Assembly: GCA_040285745.1 (NCBI GenBank) | Contig: JAUFOR010000002.1 | Location: forward strand, 1,798,001 to 1,862,000 | From: Barthelona sp. PCE | Lineage: Eukaryota > Metamonada: BaSk clade | Direction: 5' to 3' | DNA: 64,000 bases | In this document: piece by piece, positions 10,038-18,636 of the stretch | Layout of the letters: each line of letters begins with the position of its first letter | Numbering within the stretch: position 1 is the stretch's first letter | The notes under the pieces: generated by a model | The model's database searches: none | The model's input: only the letters and a program-made list of their open reading frames with translations | Told to the model about the DNA's origin: nothing | Translations under genes and position numbers: made by a program

Positions 10038-11351
10038 TCACAGTGCGACATCAGTTGTGAATGAAAAGCATCGCTGATTTAAGATCTTTGTGAGTTCCTT
10101 CGGACAATACATCATTGTTTGTGTATATTCTATTTTGTCAGGGATTACAAACCCGACCGGGACAATGAAGTATACCAGCTCATTACTCACGTCAATGTCG
10201 CGCACAATACAAGGCTGACCGTCAATAAAACCAATGGAACCAATCATACCTTCCTCCCTCGTTGAAGGTGAAAGAACGTCGTGTGTGTATGTTATAGTGA
10301 GCTGTGAAAGTGGTACCTCAATTGTGCTCTCCAGCATTGTGGAACACCTATCGAGACAGGCCTCACGTGTGCTGCCGAGGAACTTCGACACAATCTGAAG
10401 TGCACGTCGCTCCTTCGTTCCGATTAGCTTCCCCATTCCCTGTTTGACTGGGGACTGTGCTACCATAACCTTACCGCTAAATGTGCTCAAGAGGTCTCGC
10501 AATGCACTGCTCATTGACTCCTTAACAAATACAACCACAGAGGTAACTCTCAGATCTGTAAGCAGTTTCGACAAACAATCGAGACCAAAGGTACTGATCC
10601 AACCGTGTGTGTTAACGATGACAGGAGACTCTTCGTTGTCCACCCGGAGGGATTCTAGCGCTGCAAACATCCTCTGAGGATTACTGCTGGGTGTCGCATC
10701 ACCATATGGGAAACGGGAAACAACATCGTATGACTCGTCGCTGTGACCGTATGGGCAGCTCAGTAGTGGTTTGTGTACCCTTGTGACACCCACCTCTCCT
10801 GGTAAGCAGAATTCAGATTGTCCAACATCAGAATCGACATAAAAAACTTCCTCACTACTGTTCAAGGCAAAATTGGTCAGAAAACGTGTGAACATTGACT
10901 TACCTGTGTTTCTAGCACCCAGTACCGCTACTCGAGGCTGTTCCTCATTTAATACGTGTTGAGCCAAACCAAAGAATGATGCAGGGTATAGCAGACGCCC
11001 CGACTTTGCCTTTGTGTCCCTACCGCGCCCCTTTCGGCCCGCGTAAGTGGCTATACATACAATACATGTGGAGGGATCGACTTCGTGAGCATTCGATCGA
11101 ATAAGACTTACCATATCCCCTGATATGACTTGCTCTTCAACTGCGACGTACATGAGTGCTACCCGAGGCTCTCTAGTGGATCTATCAACAGAGAATTTAT
11201 CGCCTGGGTTCTTCATTGAACCATTCACAAACAGCACCCCCTGAACTATCTCAATGTCCAAATCGCCTCGAACGTAGTGCAAATCATATGGTGGAATCAC
11301 GATAACTTCTTGAGCTCGATCATCTTCTGAGTGATAAGGAATTGTTATCAT
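10038..11351 (-). CDS. NOL9: NOL9/Grc3-type polynucleotide 5'-kinase
   Basis: This 437-residue protein belongs to the Clp1/Grc3 P-loop kinases. Walker A is GARNTGKS (145-152). It is followed by YVDSDVGQSEFCLPGEVGV, matching the D-x-D-x-GQ-x-E-x-x-x-PG box of Grc3/NOL9. SPVIVNTHGWISTFGL then matches the family's SPLIVNTMGWVxxxG. NOL9/Grc3 phosphorylates the 5' hydroxyl of RNA during ITS2 removal from pre-rRNA, in the nucleolus. The N-terminal beta domain (~1-130) is present; the protein is shorter than human NOL9 (~700). The Clp1 branch is the main alternative, but the NTHGW motif favours NOL9. The stop is TGA (10038-10040). Confidence 0.85.
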   Translation of the reverse strand: MITIPYHSEDDRAQEVIVIPPYDLHYVRGDLDIEIVQGVLFVNGSMKNPGDKFSVDRSTREPRVALMYVAVEEQVISGDMVSLIRSNAHEVDPSTCIVCIATYAGRKGRGRDTKAKSGRLLYPASFFGLAQHVLNEEQPRVAVLGARNTGKSMFTRFLTNFALNSSEEVFYVDSDVGQSEFCLPGEVGVTRVHKPLLSCPYGHSDESYDVVSRFPYGDATPSSNPQRMFAALESLRVDNEESPVIVNTHGWISTFGLDCLSKLLTDLRVTSVVVFVKESMSSALRDLLSTFSGKVMVAQSPVKQGMGKLIGTKERRALQIVSKFLGSTREACLDRCSTMLESTIEVPLSQLTITYTHDVLSPSTREEGMIGSIGFIDGQPCIVRDIDVSNELVYFIVPVGFVIPDKIEYTQTMMYCPKELTKILNQRCFSFTTDVAL

Positions 11352-11442
11352 TTTACACTTTTTTTGGGTCAGCCATATTATTATGAAACGCTAGTTCAGT
11401 ACTTTATTATGTTTCTCTATCTTTTTTACATTCAATTTGTCC

Positions 11443-11907
11443 TTAGACTGAAGGGACAGGAGTGTAAACGACTACGGACTCGGCACCTTCCTGTGCATCG
11501 CTGATGGAAAGAATGTAGCAATCCCACAGAGTGACAAAGCAGAAGGCACTGGTACAAATGTTCAAAAGGAATGAAAGGAAGGTTGTAAAGGTTGTAAAAG
11601 CAGCACCAATACCAGAAAGCGTGTTGAGCATTCCAAGAGCAGAAAGAACAAGCATAACAATAGAAATAGTCTTCATTTGAGCATACTTCATCTCACGAGA
11701 ATAGTTGTAGAGGGTGTAAATCAAATAAATGGGAATACCAGTGAAGATCAATACCATAATTATAACAAAAACTGTTCCAACAGGGAGTAACAAAGCAAAC
11801 AAAATACCAATCAAAGTGGTAAGACTGTAAGCTCCAAGAACGATCTGTAACCAGAACGTGTTACGCTTTCTTGCGTCCTCAAGAGTACCAATAAGTGGTT
11901 TAGGCAT
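11443..11907 (-). CDS. four-transmembrane (MARVEL/tetraspan-like) protein
   Basis: The 154-residue protein begins at the ATG at 11905-11907 (MPKPLIGTLEDARKR). An in-frame ATG 30 codons upstream adds a non-homologous-looking extension and is less likely. Four hydrophobic segments are visible: about residues 20-45, 48-68, 80-105 and 110-135. Loops are short and the C-terminal tail is short and acidic (DAQEGAESVVVYTPVPSV). A polar N-terminus with four helices resembles small MARVEL or tetraspan vesicle proteins. No cysteine-rich tetraspanin loop is present. The family assignment is a guess; an integral membrane protein is secure. Confidence 0.7.
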   Translation of the reverse strand: MPKPLIGTLEDARKRNTFWLQIVLGAYSLTTLIGILFALLLPVGTVFVIIMVLIFTGIPIYLIYTLYNYSREMKYAQMKTISIVMLVLSALGMLNTLSGIGAAFTTFTTFLSFLLNICTSAFCFVTLWDCYILSISDAQEGAESVVVYTPVPSV

Positions 11908-12294
11908 ATTAATAAGGTTTGAAATACAAAACTGAATTTTTTCAACTCTTACAAACCATTCTATGTCTTGGAACTTGTTTTTGTGAGATTTACACACAAT
12001 ACAAACATCTGAAACAATGTCAGCCAGCTCTTGTATTGATTTCTTTAAAAGCAGCTCAACATTTCACAGATGGGTATTATGTACTATATTAGAATGATTG
12101 AAGTGGTATAAATGCATGTTCTTTTACATATTGTTGAAAGAATAGTTTTTTTGGATGTCTTCACCTTGGTGGTTTACTAAAATGAAAACCTGCTTACGGG
12201 TGGGCAGACACATCCTTGCCGCTGAGAAAGAATGAAATAAAACTTTCTAGTTCAATTCTTTGAAATAGTTTTACTCTGGTGTTCTATGGTTGAC
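11908..12294. other. intergenic, nothing recognised
   Basis: This 387-base AT-rich spacer lies between two minus-strand genes. It includes the promoter of the four-TM gene. I see no open frame with coding character, RNA gene or repeat. Confidence 0.5.
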
Positions 12295-12871
12295 TTAGTT
12301 CTTTAACGTCTCGGACAGTTCAGACAGGACAAGCAGACGCTGTTTCATAGCCTCGAGTTCAAGTTTAACACTCGGGTGCTCGTACTGTTCAAGCATAAGC
12401 TGAATTACTGTGAGAAGCTTCTCCTTCTGCGCCTCCTGGTTGACAAGGTTGTGGAATGCCTGGTGGATCTTCTCCTCCGCAATTGTCAGCTTACCGTCGA
12501 CAAGCTTGCGCACCTTCTCGGTGAATCGTTGTGTCCAACTAATAACATCGAAATTACGCTGCTTGAGCCTGAGACTATCTTGAATCTCTCCCTCAAGCTC
12601 TCTGATTGCAGCACGGAGTGCTTCAGTCTCTTCGCTCAGCTCCTGGATGCTTCCCATGACAATTTCACGCTCTTCGGTTAACTGGTTGATCTCGTGACGT
12701 ATCTGCGTTGTGCTACGCGTGAGCTGCTTCAACTCGTTGCGCAAGCTCGGCACAACATGACTGTTTGTGTTTGTTCGACTCACTGTTCGGCTTGCTGCAC
12801 GCGACTTGAGACGACGTGCTGTCTGTGATGTGTGGATGTTAGCTCTCTTCTGCACTGCTCTCACGGCCTGC
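12295..12871 (-). CDS. CCDC40: CCDC40 C-terminal portion, in a shifted frame
   Basis: The minus-strand frame open from 12966 to 12295 continues CCDC40 after a one-base shift. Its AVQKRANIHTSQ segment matches the family's AVARRETI box, which normally follows the HRMRVR segment that lies in the other frame upstream. Further on, LKQRNFDVISWTQRF matches the CCDC40 segment with RKQRN and its hydrophobic heptads. Coiled coil then continues to the stop. An internal ATG at 12964-12966 exists, but its first ~30 residues (MEMERSRLCRES and on) are unlike CCDC40. I therefore read this as the downstream part of one gene and give it from the shift point. About 192 residues belong here. Confidence 0.7.
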
Positions 12872-14989
12872 TTTTTGCAACTGCGCAAGTGTCTTATCAA
12901 GACCGGCAACCTTAACGCGCATACGGTGAAGCTCTCTCTGCATAACCTTGATCTCTCCATCTCCATCTGTCGGATCCATCATCTCCTTCTTCTCCTTCAG
13001 GATCTCAAGTTTGCGCTCCCAGAACTGTACAATACGCTGGAGCGAAATGATCTCCTTACTCAGATCTTCATCAGTGTAAGAAAGTGAATTAACAAGTTCG
13101 GTGTTTGTTTCAGCTCTGTCAGTAAGATCGCTCAGTTCTTGAGTCCAGTTACTCTCTGTGTTGAAGTACCCATCCTCAAGACTTGTAATCTCATCATTGT
13201 TCGTGCTCTTGATCGAGGAAAGCTTACCCATCGTTCCGTACTGTGTCTTCATAGTCTTACGGATATTGTCGCTGTTCTCTGTGCTCTTCTTGTGATCTCC
13301 CTCCATACGCTTGAGCTTCTCCAGCAACACAATGTTTGAGTTTCTTACATCACCAATTATCTCTTCCTCAGCCTCGATCTTGGTAACAATAGAAACCAAC
13401 TCGGTCTGGAATCGCAGCCACTGCTTCTCGACGCTTGAGTTATCAGTGTGGAATTGATTAATTTCTTTCTTGTAGTTAAATATCTGTGCTTCAAGTGGAC
13501 CAAGATTCTCCTCCTCAACGTTGCTCGTCAGAGCCTCGAGTTTACGATCAAGAAGCTGCACGCGAGACTGCTTTTTCGCAATGTTATCAGCCTTCGACCT
13601 ATTAAGCGAGGTCAACTTGGACAGAATCTCTTCCTTCTCCTTGAGCTCTGCAATGCTAAGATCACGGTGCTTCTCGAGTTCAGCGAGCGCCTTCTTGAAC
13701 GTGAAAATATCAATATCAAGACGGACACCCTCGTTCTCGTCCGTGAGGATACGACTCTCCTCGGTGAATATTCGCTGCTGCATACCTTGGATTAGAGCCA
13801 GAACGTTCCTGATCTCCGACTTGATCGTCGCAGCATCGCTCATGTACACATCGTAATCCTGGTCAAGCTGCTTGTTCAGCACAACAAACTTATCGTACTC
13901 GGCCTGAACCTTGTTGTACTCTGTCTGAAGTTGCTTCTTTTGCTTCTCAACAACCTTATACTCCTCCTCTTTCTCATTGATGCTCTTTGTAAACTCCTCC
14001 TGGCGTAGAAGACACTTATCCTTGAGATCACTGATCTTCTTGAACTCCTTCAGGATCGACTGGCGCTCCATCGTGAGGCGATCAAGACGTGAAGTTGCGT
14101 CGGCGTACTTGTCTTGCTCCTCGCGGATGTTCTCAAGTGTGGCGTCAGCCTCAGCATCAACTGCTTGGATCTCCTCGACCTGCTCGGCGATGGCTTCGTT
14201 GATGCTGGACAAGGCCTCATGTCTCCTCTGCAAACCAATGAGAGATGACTGCCACTGAGAATTCAATGCTCTCTTTTCAGCCTGCATTGCCTCGATCTGA
14301 CCACGTGCCTCTGCAATAACTGCGTGCGAGTCCAGTCTCTCCTTCTGCTGTGCTACATACTGTGCCTGCTTCAACGCAAGCATATTCTCGTAATCCTTCT
14401 TCGTAGATTCAAGCCCGTCAATACGGAAGTCCTGTTCTTGTTTCTCGGCCTCGTAGTTGCGCAGCTCCTCCTCCGTCTTGTCTGCAGCACGCTGTGTAAG
14501 CTTGATCTCATTGATAATAGCCTGTTTGTACTCCTCAACTTGCTGAACAGTGAATTGTAATCTGTCGAGATCTCTTTGCTGGTCAATTGTGCTCTCGTGC
14601 GCGTACTTGGAATCCTTTTGGATGTTGTCAAGCTTCTCTTCGAGCTTCTCCACAGCGTCTTCCATTGCGTTTGCTTCTTCACCTACTTTGAGCACGTTTG
14701 TGTGCACCTGCTCGAGACTGACCTGTGCTCGGGCGAGGTTTTGCTGGGCTGTATAAAGAGAAACACCATGGTTCTCCAAGTCATCATCCATTGTGCGTAG
14801 TTGGTCTCTTCGCTCTTTAAGCTCCTCTTTACGTTGCCTGATGAATTCCTTCAGCTGGTTTTCGTACTCAGCATTCAACACGTGAATCAATGGGTGACCT
14901 TCGCTTATGTTTAGATCATCTATGCTTGCAAATATGTCTTCCGCGGCGTTTCCGGTCTCTACCACTTCGGTATGCTCAATATCTGACAT
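12839..14989 (-). CDS. CCDC40: CCDC40 (FAP172) axonemal ruler protein, N-terminal and central part
   Basis: The 716-codon frame encodes a nearly continuous coiled coil from about residue 40 onward. The family signature LNSQWQSSLIGLQRRHEAL at about residue 240 matches CCDC40's WxSSLxGMxxRDEA. The late segment MQRELHRMRVK also matches. CCDC40 with CCDC39 forms the 96-nm ruler on doublet microtubules that places inner dynein arms and nexin-DRC, so this organism should have motile flagella. The frame ends (RESSAEES, TAA at 12839-12841) about 14 codons after leaving homology. The true C-terminus lies in the +1 frame downstream, so the joined protein would be roughly 890-900 residues. The ATG at 14987-14989 is well placed and followed by an acidic head. 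Confidence 0.88.
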   Translation of the reverse strand: MSDIEHTEVVETGNAAEDIFASIDDLNISEGHPLIHVLNAEYENQLKEFIRQRKEELKERRDQLRTMDDDLENHGVSLYTAQQNLARAQVSLEQVHTNVLKVGEEANAMEDAVEKLEEKLDNIQKDSKYAHESTIDQQRDLDRLQFTVQQVEEYKQAIINEIKLTQRAADKTEEELRNYEAEKQEQDFRIDGLESTKKDYENMLALKQAQYVAQQKERLDSHAVIAEARGQIEAMQAEKRALNSQWQSSLIGLQRRHEALSSINEAIAEQVEEIQAVDAEADATLENIREEQDKYADATSRLDRLTMERQSILKEFKKISDLKDKCLLRQEEFTKSINEKEEEYKVVEKQKKQLQTEYNKVQAEYDKFVVLNKQLDQDYDVYMSDAATIKSEIRNVLALIQGMQQRIFTEESRILTDENEGVRLDIDIFTFKKALAELEKHRDLSIAELKEKEEILSKLTSLNRSKADNIAKKQSRVQLLDRKLEALTSNVEEENLGPLEAQIFNYKKEINQFHTDNSSVEKQWLRFQTELVSIVTKIEAEEEIIGDVRNSNIVLLEKLKRMEGDHKKSTENSDNIRKTMKTQYGTMGKLSSIKSTNNDEITSLEDGYFNTESNWTQELSDLTDRAETNTELVNSLSYTDEDLSKEIISLQRIVQFWERKLEILKEKKEMMDPTDGDGEIKVMQRELHRMRVKVAGLDKTLAQLQKAGRESSAEES

Positions 14990-15696
14990 TGTACAACCTT
15001 GTAAAAGAGCAAATACAAGATAACTGGTTAAGAAAAGGGTGAAATGATTTTAAACACCTCTTTCATTATTTTTGATGGTTGGCTTGGTGGGGAATCTTGT
15101 GTTTTTTCCGATTGCAGCATACACAAGGGGCTAAATTATGAAGCTTTTTAATCTTTTTGCAAAGATGATAATTCATAAGGTGAAAGACCTTTTTCTGGCA
15201 CGATTGTTGGGCATATACTTGATTGTTGTCCACTTTTTTTTTTTTTGCAGGAGACAGGCGAAGCCTGTCGAGTGATGGTTTGTCAAAAGACAACTGAAGG
15301 TTTAGCAATTGAATGAGAACAAGATAGGAGTGGGTTCAAATTCAAATATCTCACCTATAGCACTGGTTGGATTTCTATTTAATTTATTTGTTATTTATAT
15401 AAACCAGATGTATGAACAAATCGCGACAAAAGCTGCCCACTACAAAGTTCATTATTGAGGATCCGAACCACTTTGGTCCTACCTTCCATCTTTAGATCTC
15501 TGTAAATCGTTACGTTCACCATGCCAATGGTTCTCTATTCCCACGAGTGCAAGTGAGAATGTTGAGTCATGTATGTGAACAAAATTTTTTTTATATTGTT
15601 TATGTCTGATTCAAATGGTTATAATAATGTACATTTCTTAACTTTACTGATCTTAACTTGTACAAATTTATCACATTCAGATCAAACTTTGAGTGA
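14990..15696. other. intergenic with a strong GAA-triloop hairpin
   Basis: This spacer of about 700 bases is mostly AT-rich. An 80-codon minus-strand frame (15066-15308) is Lys-rich and spans a 14-T run, so it is probably not coding. A T-run (15235-15246 area) is followed by a perfect 7-bp hairpin at 15253-15269. No tRNA could be folded here. Confidence 0.4.
15253..15269. repeat. perfect 7-bp inverted repeat with GAA loop
   Basis: GACAGGC-GAA-GCCTGTC forms a GC-rich 7-bp stem closed by the very stable GCGAAGC mini-hairpin. It sits immediately 3' of a long T-run in an AT-rich spacer. It could be the end of an unannotated small RNA or a remnant; no flanking RNA structure is recognised. Confidence 0.5.
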
Positions 15697-16068
15697 TTAG
15701 AAGAAAAGCATCAGGATAGCAGCAACGATAAAGAAGGCACCGGTAATTAAATAAATAGTCTTTTCTGCGAATACTAAAGCACCGACAAACAAGAAGAATA
15801 CAGCCTTTGGCTTACCATCAGACAAGAAGGGCATGCTTGATTCAATCATTGCGGCAACAGGAGCACAGAAACCAAGTTCCTTAGCTAAGATCGCAAAACT
15901 GAAGGCGAAGAGAAAGATTGAAACAATCAAAGTGCTTATCAAATGATAGATATCACCATCCAAAACATCAAGGAAACGCATGACACTGATGAAGGCTAAA
16001 AACAATGCGGCGATAATGCTAAGAACCTTAGCTGATTTCTTGCTACAGTCAGGGCTACAAATGGTCAT
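15697..16068 (-). CDS. small four-TM protein, COPI-associated/Tvp15-like
   Basis: I choose the ATG at 16066-16068, giving 123 residues starting MTICSPDC. The in-frame upstream ATG would add 47 residues that do not look like part of a membrane protein family. Four hydrophobic helices fill most of the length: about 17-33, 40-60, 85-100 and 102-122. A short GKPKAVFFLFVGALVF segment sits between helices 2 and 3, similar to the layout of the COPI-associated protein family of Golgi vesicle proteins. The match is by size and topology plus that segment, so the family name is tentative. An integral membrane protein is well supported. Confidence 0.65.
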   Translation of the reverse strand: MTICSPDCSKKSAKVLSIIAALFLAFISVMRFLDVLDGDIYHLISTLIVSIFLFAFSFAILAKELGFCAPVAAMIESSMPFLSDGKPKAVFFLFVGALVFAEKTIYLITGAFFIVAAILMLFF

Positions 16069-16899
16069 TTTAAAATGAAAGAAATGGATTGAAAAAAGCA
16101 AAGCAAAAACAGCGTGATAGTCTACACATTCCTGTACGACGGTAGGGTATATATCCTGAGAACTCCCCAAATATTTCATATTAAAGACACGAAACCAATA
16201 CTTTCCCAAAAAAGTTTGGAATGATTCAAAAATTATTGAAAATTACATGTCATGTTATGTGGGGTATCACAGCAAAAATCTGGCTGAAAGCTTTACATAA
16301 GTTCATAACTCAACATACACAGCATTTATGAAAAATTTCTACAACAATACATATTTCAGTATATTATTTAGTTTCAGCTCTTTCTATTGCATATTGTCCA
16401 AGTGCGTAACCGGAGAAATAAAGTTCCAAAGCAAATACCAAATCTGAACACAAAAAAATTCTACCTTACCTCTAAAACCTATTTAATAAAGCAGTTTGCT
16501 ATTCTCAGTTTCACGGTATGAGCAGTAATAATGAGAATGTGAGCTCATGGCTCTAAATCCAAATATCGATGAGTTACTCACTATTACCTATTGCAAAAAA
16601 AGAAACTCTTACAAATGAGATACCATTTCAAGCAATCCTGCTTTGAAAACGGTGATAAAATTGTGTAGTCCTGGGTTATGTTGCTCATCAATGCTAAAAA
16701 CTCTTGCACAACTGGTACTTCAGTCGCTTGAAATTCTATATTATTTGTGTTGCAGCCTTCAAATTTTCTTCAAAAACGTACATTTCTGTGGAATATATAG
16801 GCTCACCTTTCTCTTTATAAGGCTAAAATAGCTCAATGTGCACATGAACAGAAGTAAGCGCATTCAATTTTTCTATCCTTTACAACACATTTGAGCATA
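16069..16899. other. intergenic between divergent genes
   Basis: About 830 AT-rich bases contain the two divergent promoters. A 62-codon plus-strand frame (16643-16831) has a biased Leu/Cys/Phe composition and is not convincing. I see no RNA gene, repeat or tRNA-like fold. Confidence 0.45.
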
Positions 16900-17997
16900 A
16901 TGCGCTCAGTTATGAAAGGTGCATTATCGATAGAGTCGCCCCACGCTATCAAAATTCCGGCTACCCCTTTGATAAGACCATCTTTTGAAGATATAAGTAC
17001 ACAGCTGCCGCAAACACGACCTGTAGAACCAGTTGCTCATTCTCCTATGAATCACGCAGCTACGCCGATGGCTAAACATCATGCAGTTCCAATGGCAGTT
17101 CAAATTCAAACTCCTCAAATTCACACACCGTACCAAGGCGTAGGAACACCAATGATGGCGTTCTCACACATGCAACATGGTACACCAACTATGTATCCTG
17201 TCCAAAGCGTAGCTTTACCATCACCATCTTTACATCATCAATATAGTCCTTATAATATCCAGTTCCAGGCTCCTCAGTATCAAATTCCGATATATGCGTC
17301 TCCCATCGGCGCAAAGATACAGCAACCGATGCATCAACATGTGGTTGAACCTGAACTCAAAAAACAAGCAGTGTATCAAACCGTTGAGGAAAAGCATGTG
17401 GATATTAAACCTGAAAATGAGAAGGAAATTGAGGAAACGCTAAAGGAAGCATCCACCATGATTAAAAAGAAGAAAAAGAAGAAGAAGAAGAAGGGTAAAC
17501 CGCACTATGCTCTACCCACTTCTTCTTCATTTTTACGTTTCAATAATGAACCAATAACCGACCTTCTTGAGAGCACAGATAAGAATATGGATCGGAATGA
17601 AGAATATGAGGAAATTTTAAAAAAAACAGGTTCTGTACTTTCTGCCACATCACAATTATTTACACATAAACCCAATATTGGGAAGAAAAGGAAGAATGTT
17701 AGACCTCCTGCGGTTGGTTCTCCTTTCCACAAATCCTTGTCAAAAGGAAAATTCCCTTCTGCAACAGATATTCAGATGAATGAGATCAAAACAAAGGAGT
17801 ACAAGCTGAATAGCTCTCCTTCTTTTCATCAGCTCAGTCATTTGAATCATTCCAATGCTTCAATGGGTAATATGTATTGGGCTGGTTCTTTACGTTCTAC
17901 AACGGTTAAAAGTGTTCCTAAGGCAAAGAAGAAGCTCTACAGGCCTGTCCATACCCCCTTAAAAAGCTCAAACTCACAGTTGGTCCTGAAGAAGTAA
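16900..17997 (+). CDS. low-complexity Pro/His/Met-rich and Lys-rich protein
   Basis: Starting at the first ATG (16900), the protein has 365 residues and begins MRSVMKGALS. Residues ~20-150 are rich in Pro, His, Gln, Met and Tyr, and look disordered. An acidic stretch (EKEIEETLKEA) precedes a run of 11 lysines around residues 190-200, then GKPHYALPT. The C-terminal third is basic with many Ser and Lys, including KKRKNVRPP and KAKKKLYRP, which resemble nuclear localisation signals. There are no recognisable folded domains. A role in nuclear RNA or chromatin work would fit the composition but is only inference. The next gene starts 30 bases downstream. Confidence 0.7.
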   Translation: MRSVMKGALSIESPHAIKIPATPLIRPSFEDISTQLPQTRPVEPVAHSPMNHAATPMAKHHAVPMAVQIQTPQIHTPYQGVGTPMMAFSHMQHGTPTMYPVQSVALPSPSLHHQYSPYNIQFQAPQYQIPIYASPIGAKIQQPMHQHVVEPELKKQAVYQTVEEKHVDIKPENEKEIEETLKEASTMIKKKKKKKKKKGKPHYALPTSSSFLRFNNEPITDLLESTDKNMDRNEEYEEILKKTGSVLSATSQLFTHKPNIGKKRKNVRPPAVGSPFHKSLSKGKFPSATDIQMNEIKTKEYKLNSSPSFHQLSHLNHSNASMGNMYWAGSLRSTTVKSVPKAKKKLYRPVHTPLKSSNSQLVLKK

Positions 17998-18027
17998 ATA
18001 ATCGCTATACTGTTTTAACCATTTTTC

Positions 18028-18636
18028 ATGGAGTGTTCTTTCTTGGGGAGGAGGGTACCGACGATTGTGACGTTGGCCATTCCATTATTAAAGACAATTG
18101 ACTTTGATGAATATGAGAGAATTTTTCAAATCATATTTTCGCAGTTTGATGCGGGCAACACAGATATAGATGAAGAGGCGATCGTAGAAATCAGCTCAAT
18201 TTGTGATAGATATAACATTACTGAAGATGAGCAAAAAAAGAATTTATTTTCAGGTCTTTATATATTTGTACAAGGTTTTCTCCGTAGAAAACCGCAAAAA
18301 GAAGCATTGTTCCATGGTCTAGAAGGACTTACATTTCCTGAAAATCAAATTAAGCATCTCGGAAAATTGTTAAGAAAGTTGGGAAAACGAATCGACGTTC
18401 AATCTCAACCAGGAGTTCACTTTAAGGACCTTTCATGGCGTCTGGATGTCATATTCTCCAATCAAAACAGCACAAAGGTTATGAAACCTAGGATACTGAT
18501 GGAATTTGAAACTACTGATGGGGAAAAACGTATGTTCTCACTCACAAAGGATGAGTTCTCCAATTTCAGATATCAAGTAGCATCTTGTTTCAGTGAATTG
18601 CAAATATTGAATGAAAACGTTAAAAAATTCAACTAA
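18028..18636 (+). CDS. COMMD5: COMM domain protein, COMMD5-like
   Basis: The 202-residue protein has a helical N-terminal domain and a C-terminal COMM domain (~130-197). The COMM domain contains DLSWRLDVIFSNQNSTKV (family: DxxWRxDVxxSxxxLxxx) and ends FSNFRYQVASCFSELQ. The N-terminal SFLGRRVPTIV matches the SFLGAQLPPEV start typical of COMMD5, which supports that orthologue over other COMMDs. COMMD proteins form the ten-member Commander ring that works with CCDC22/CCDC93 and retriever in endosomal recycling. The ATG at 18028 directly follows the element AACCATTTTTC. The stop abuts the stop of the convergent neighbour with no base between them. Confidence 0.88.
   Translation: MECSFLGRRVPTIVTLAIPLLKTIDFDEYERIFQIIFSQFDAGNTDIDEEAIVEISSICDRYNITEDEQKKNLFSGLYIFVQGFLRRKPQKEALFHGLEGLTFPENQIKHLGKLLRKLGKRIDVQSQPGVHFKDLSWRLDVIFSNQNSTKVMKPRILMEFETTDGEKRMFSLTKDEFSNFRYQVASCFSELQILNENVKKFN

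Noticed and set aside
12780-12940. An intron in CCDC40 (GTATGC donor within the HRMRVK codons; ACAG downstream)
   Set aside because: It would remove the HRMRVK and AVQKR segments, both conserved in CCDC40. A one-base shift explains the data better.
15066-15308. 80-codon minus-strand frame
   Set aside because: It runs through a long A/T homopolymer and a perfect hairpin, is Lys-biased and lacks any recognisable feature.
15450-15500. GTTCGGATC on the minus strand as a tRNA T-loop
   Set aside because: The flanking bases do not form a T-stem and no acceptor stem can be drawn.
16891-16899. Start of the Lys-run protein at a TTG, three codons before the ATG
   Set aside because: Nuclear genes of this kind start at ATG; the same applies to TTG or GTG starts upstream of the Arf-like, TauE and BIG genes.
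17465-17497. AAG/AAA run (11 Lys) considered as a microsatellite disrupting the gene
   Set aside because: It stays in frame within an intact open frame, so it is a poly-Lys tract of the protein.
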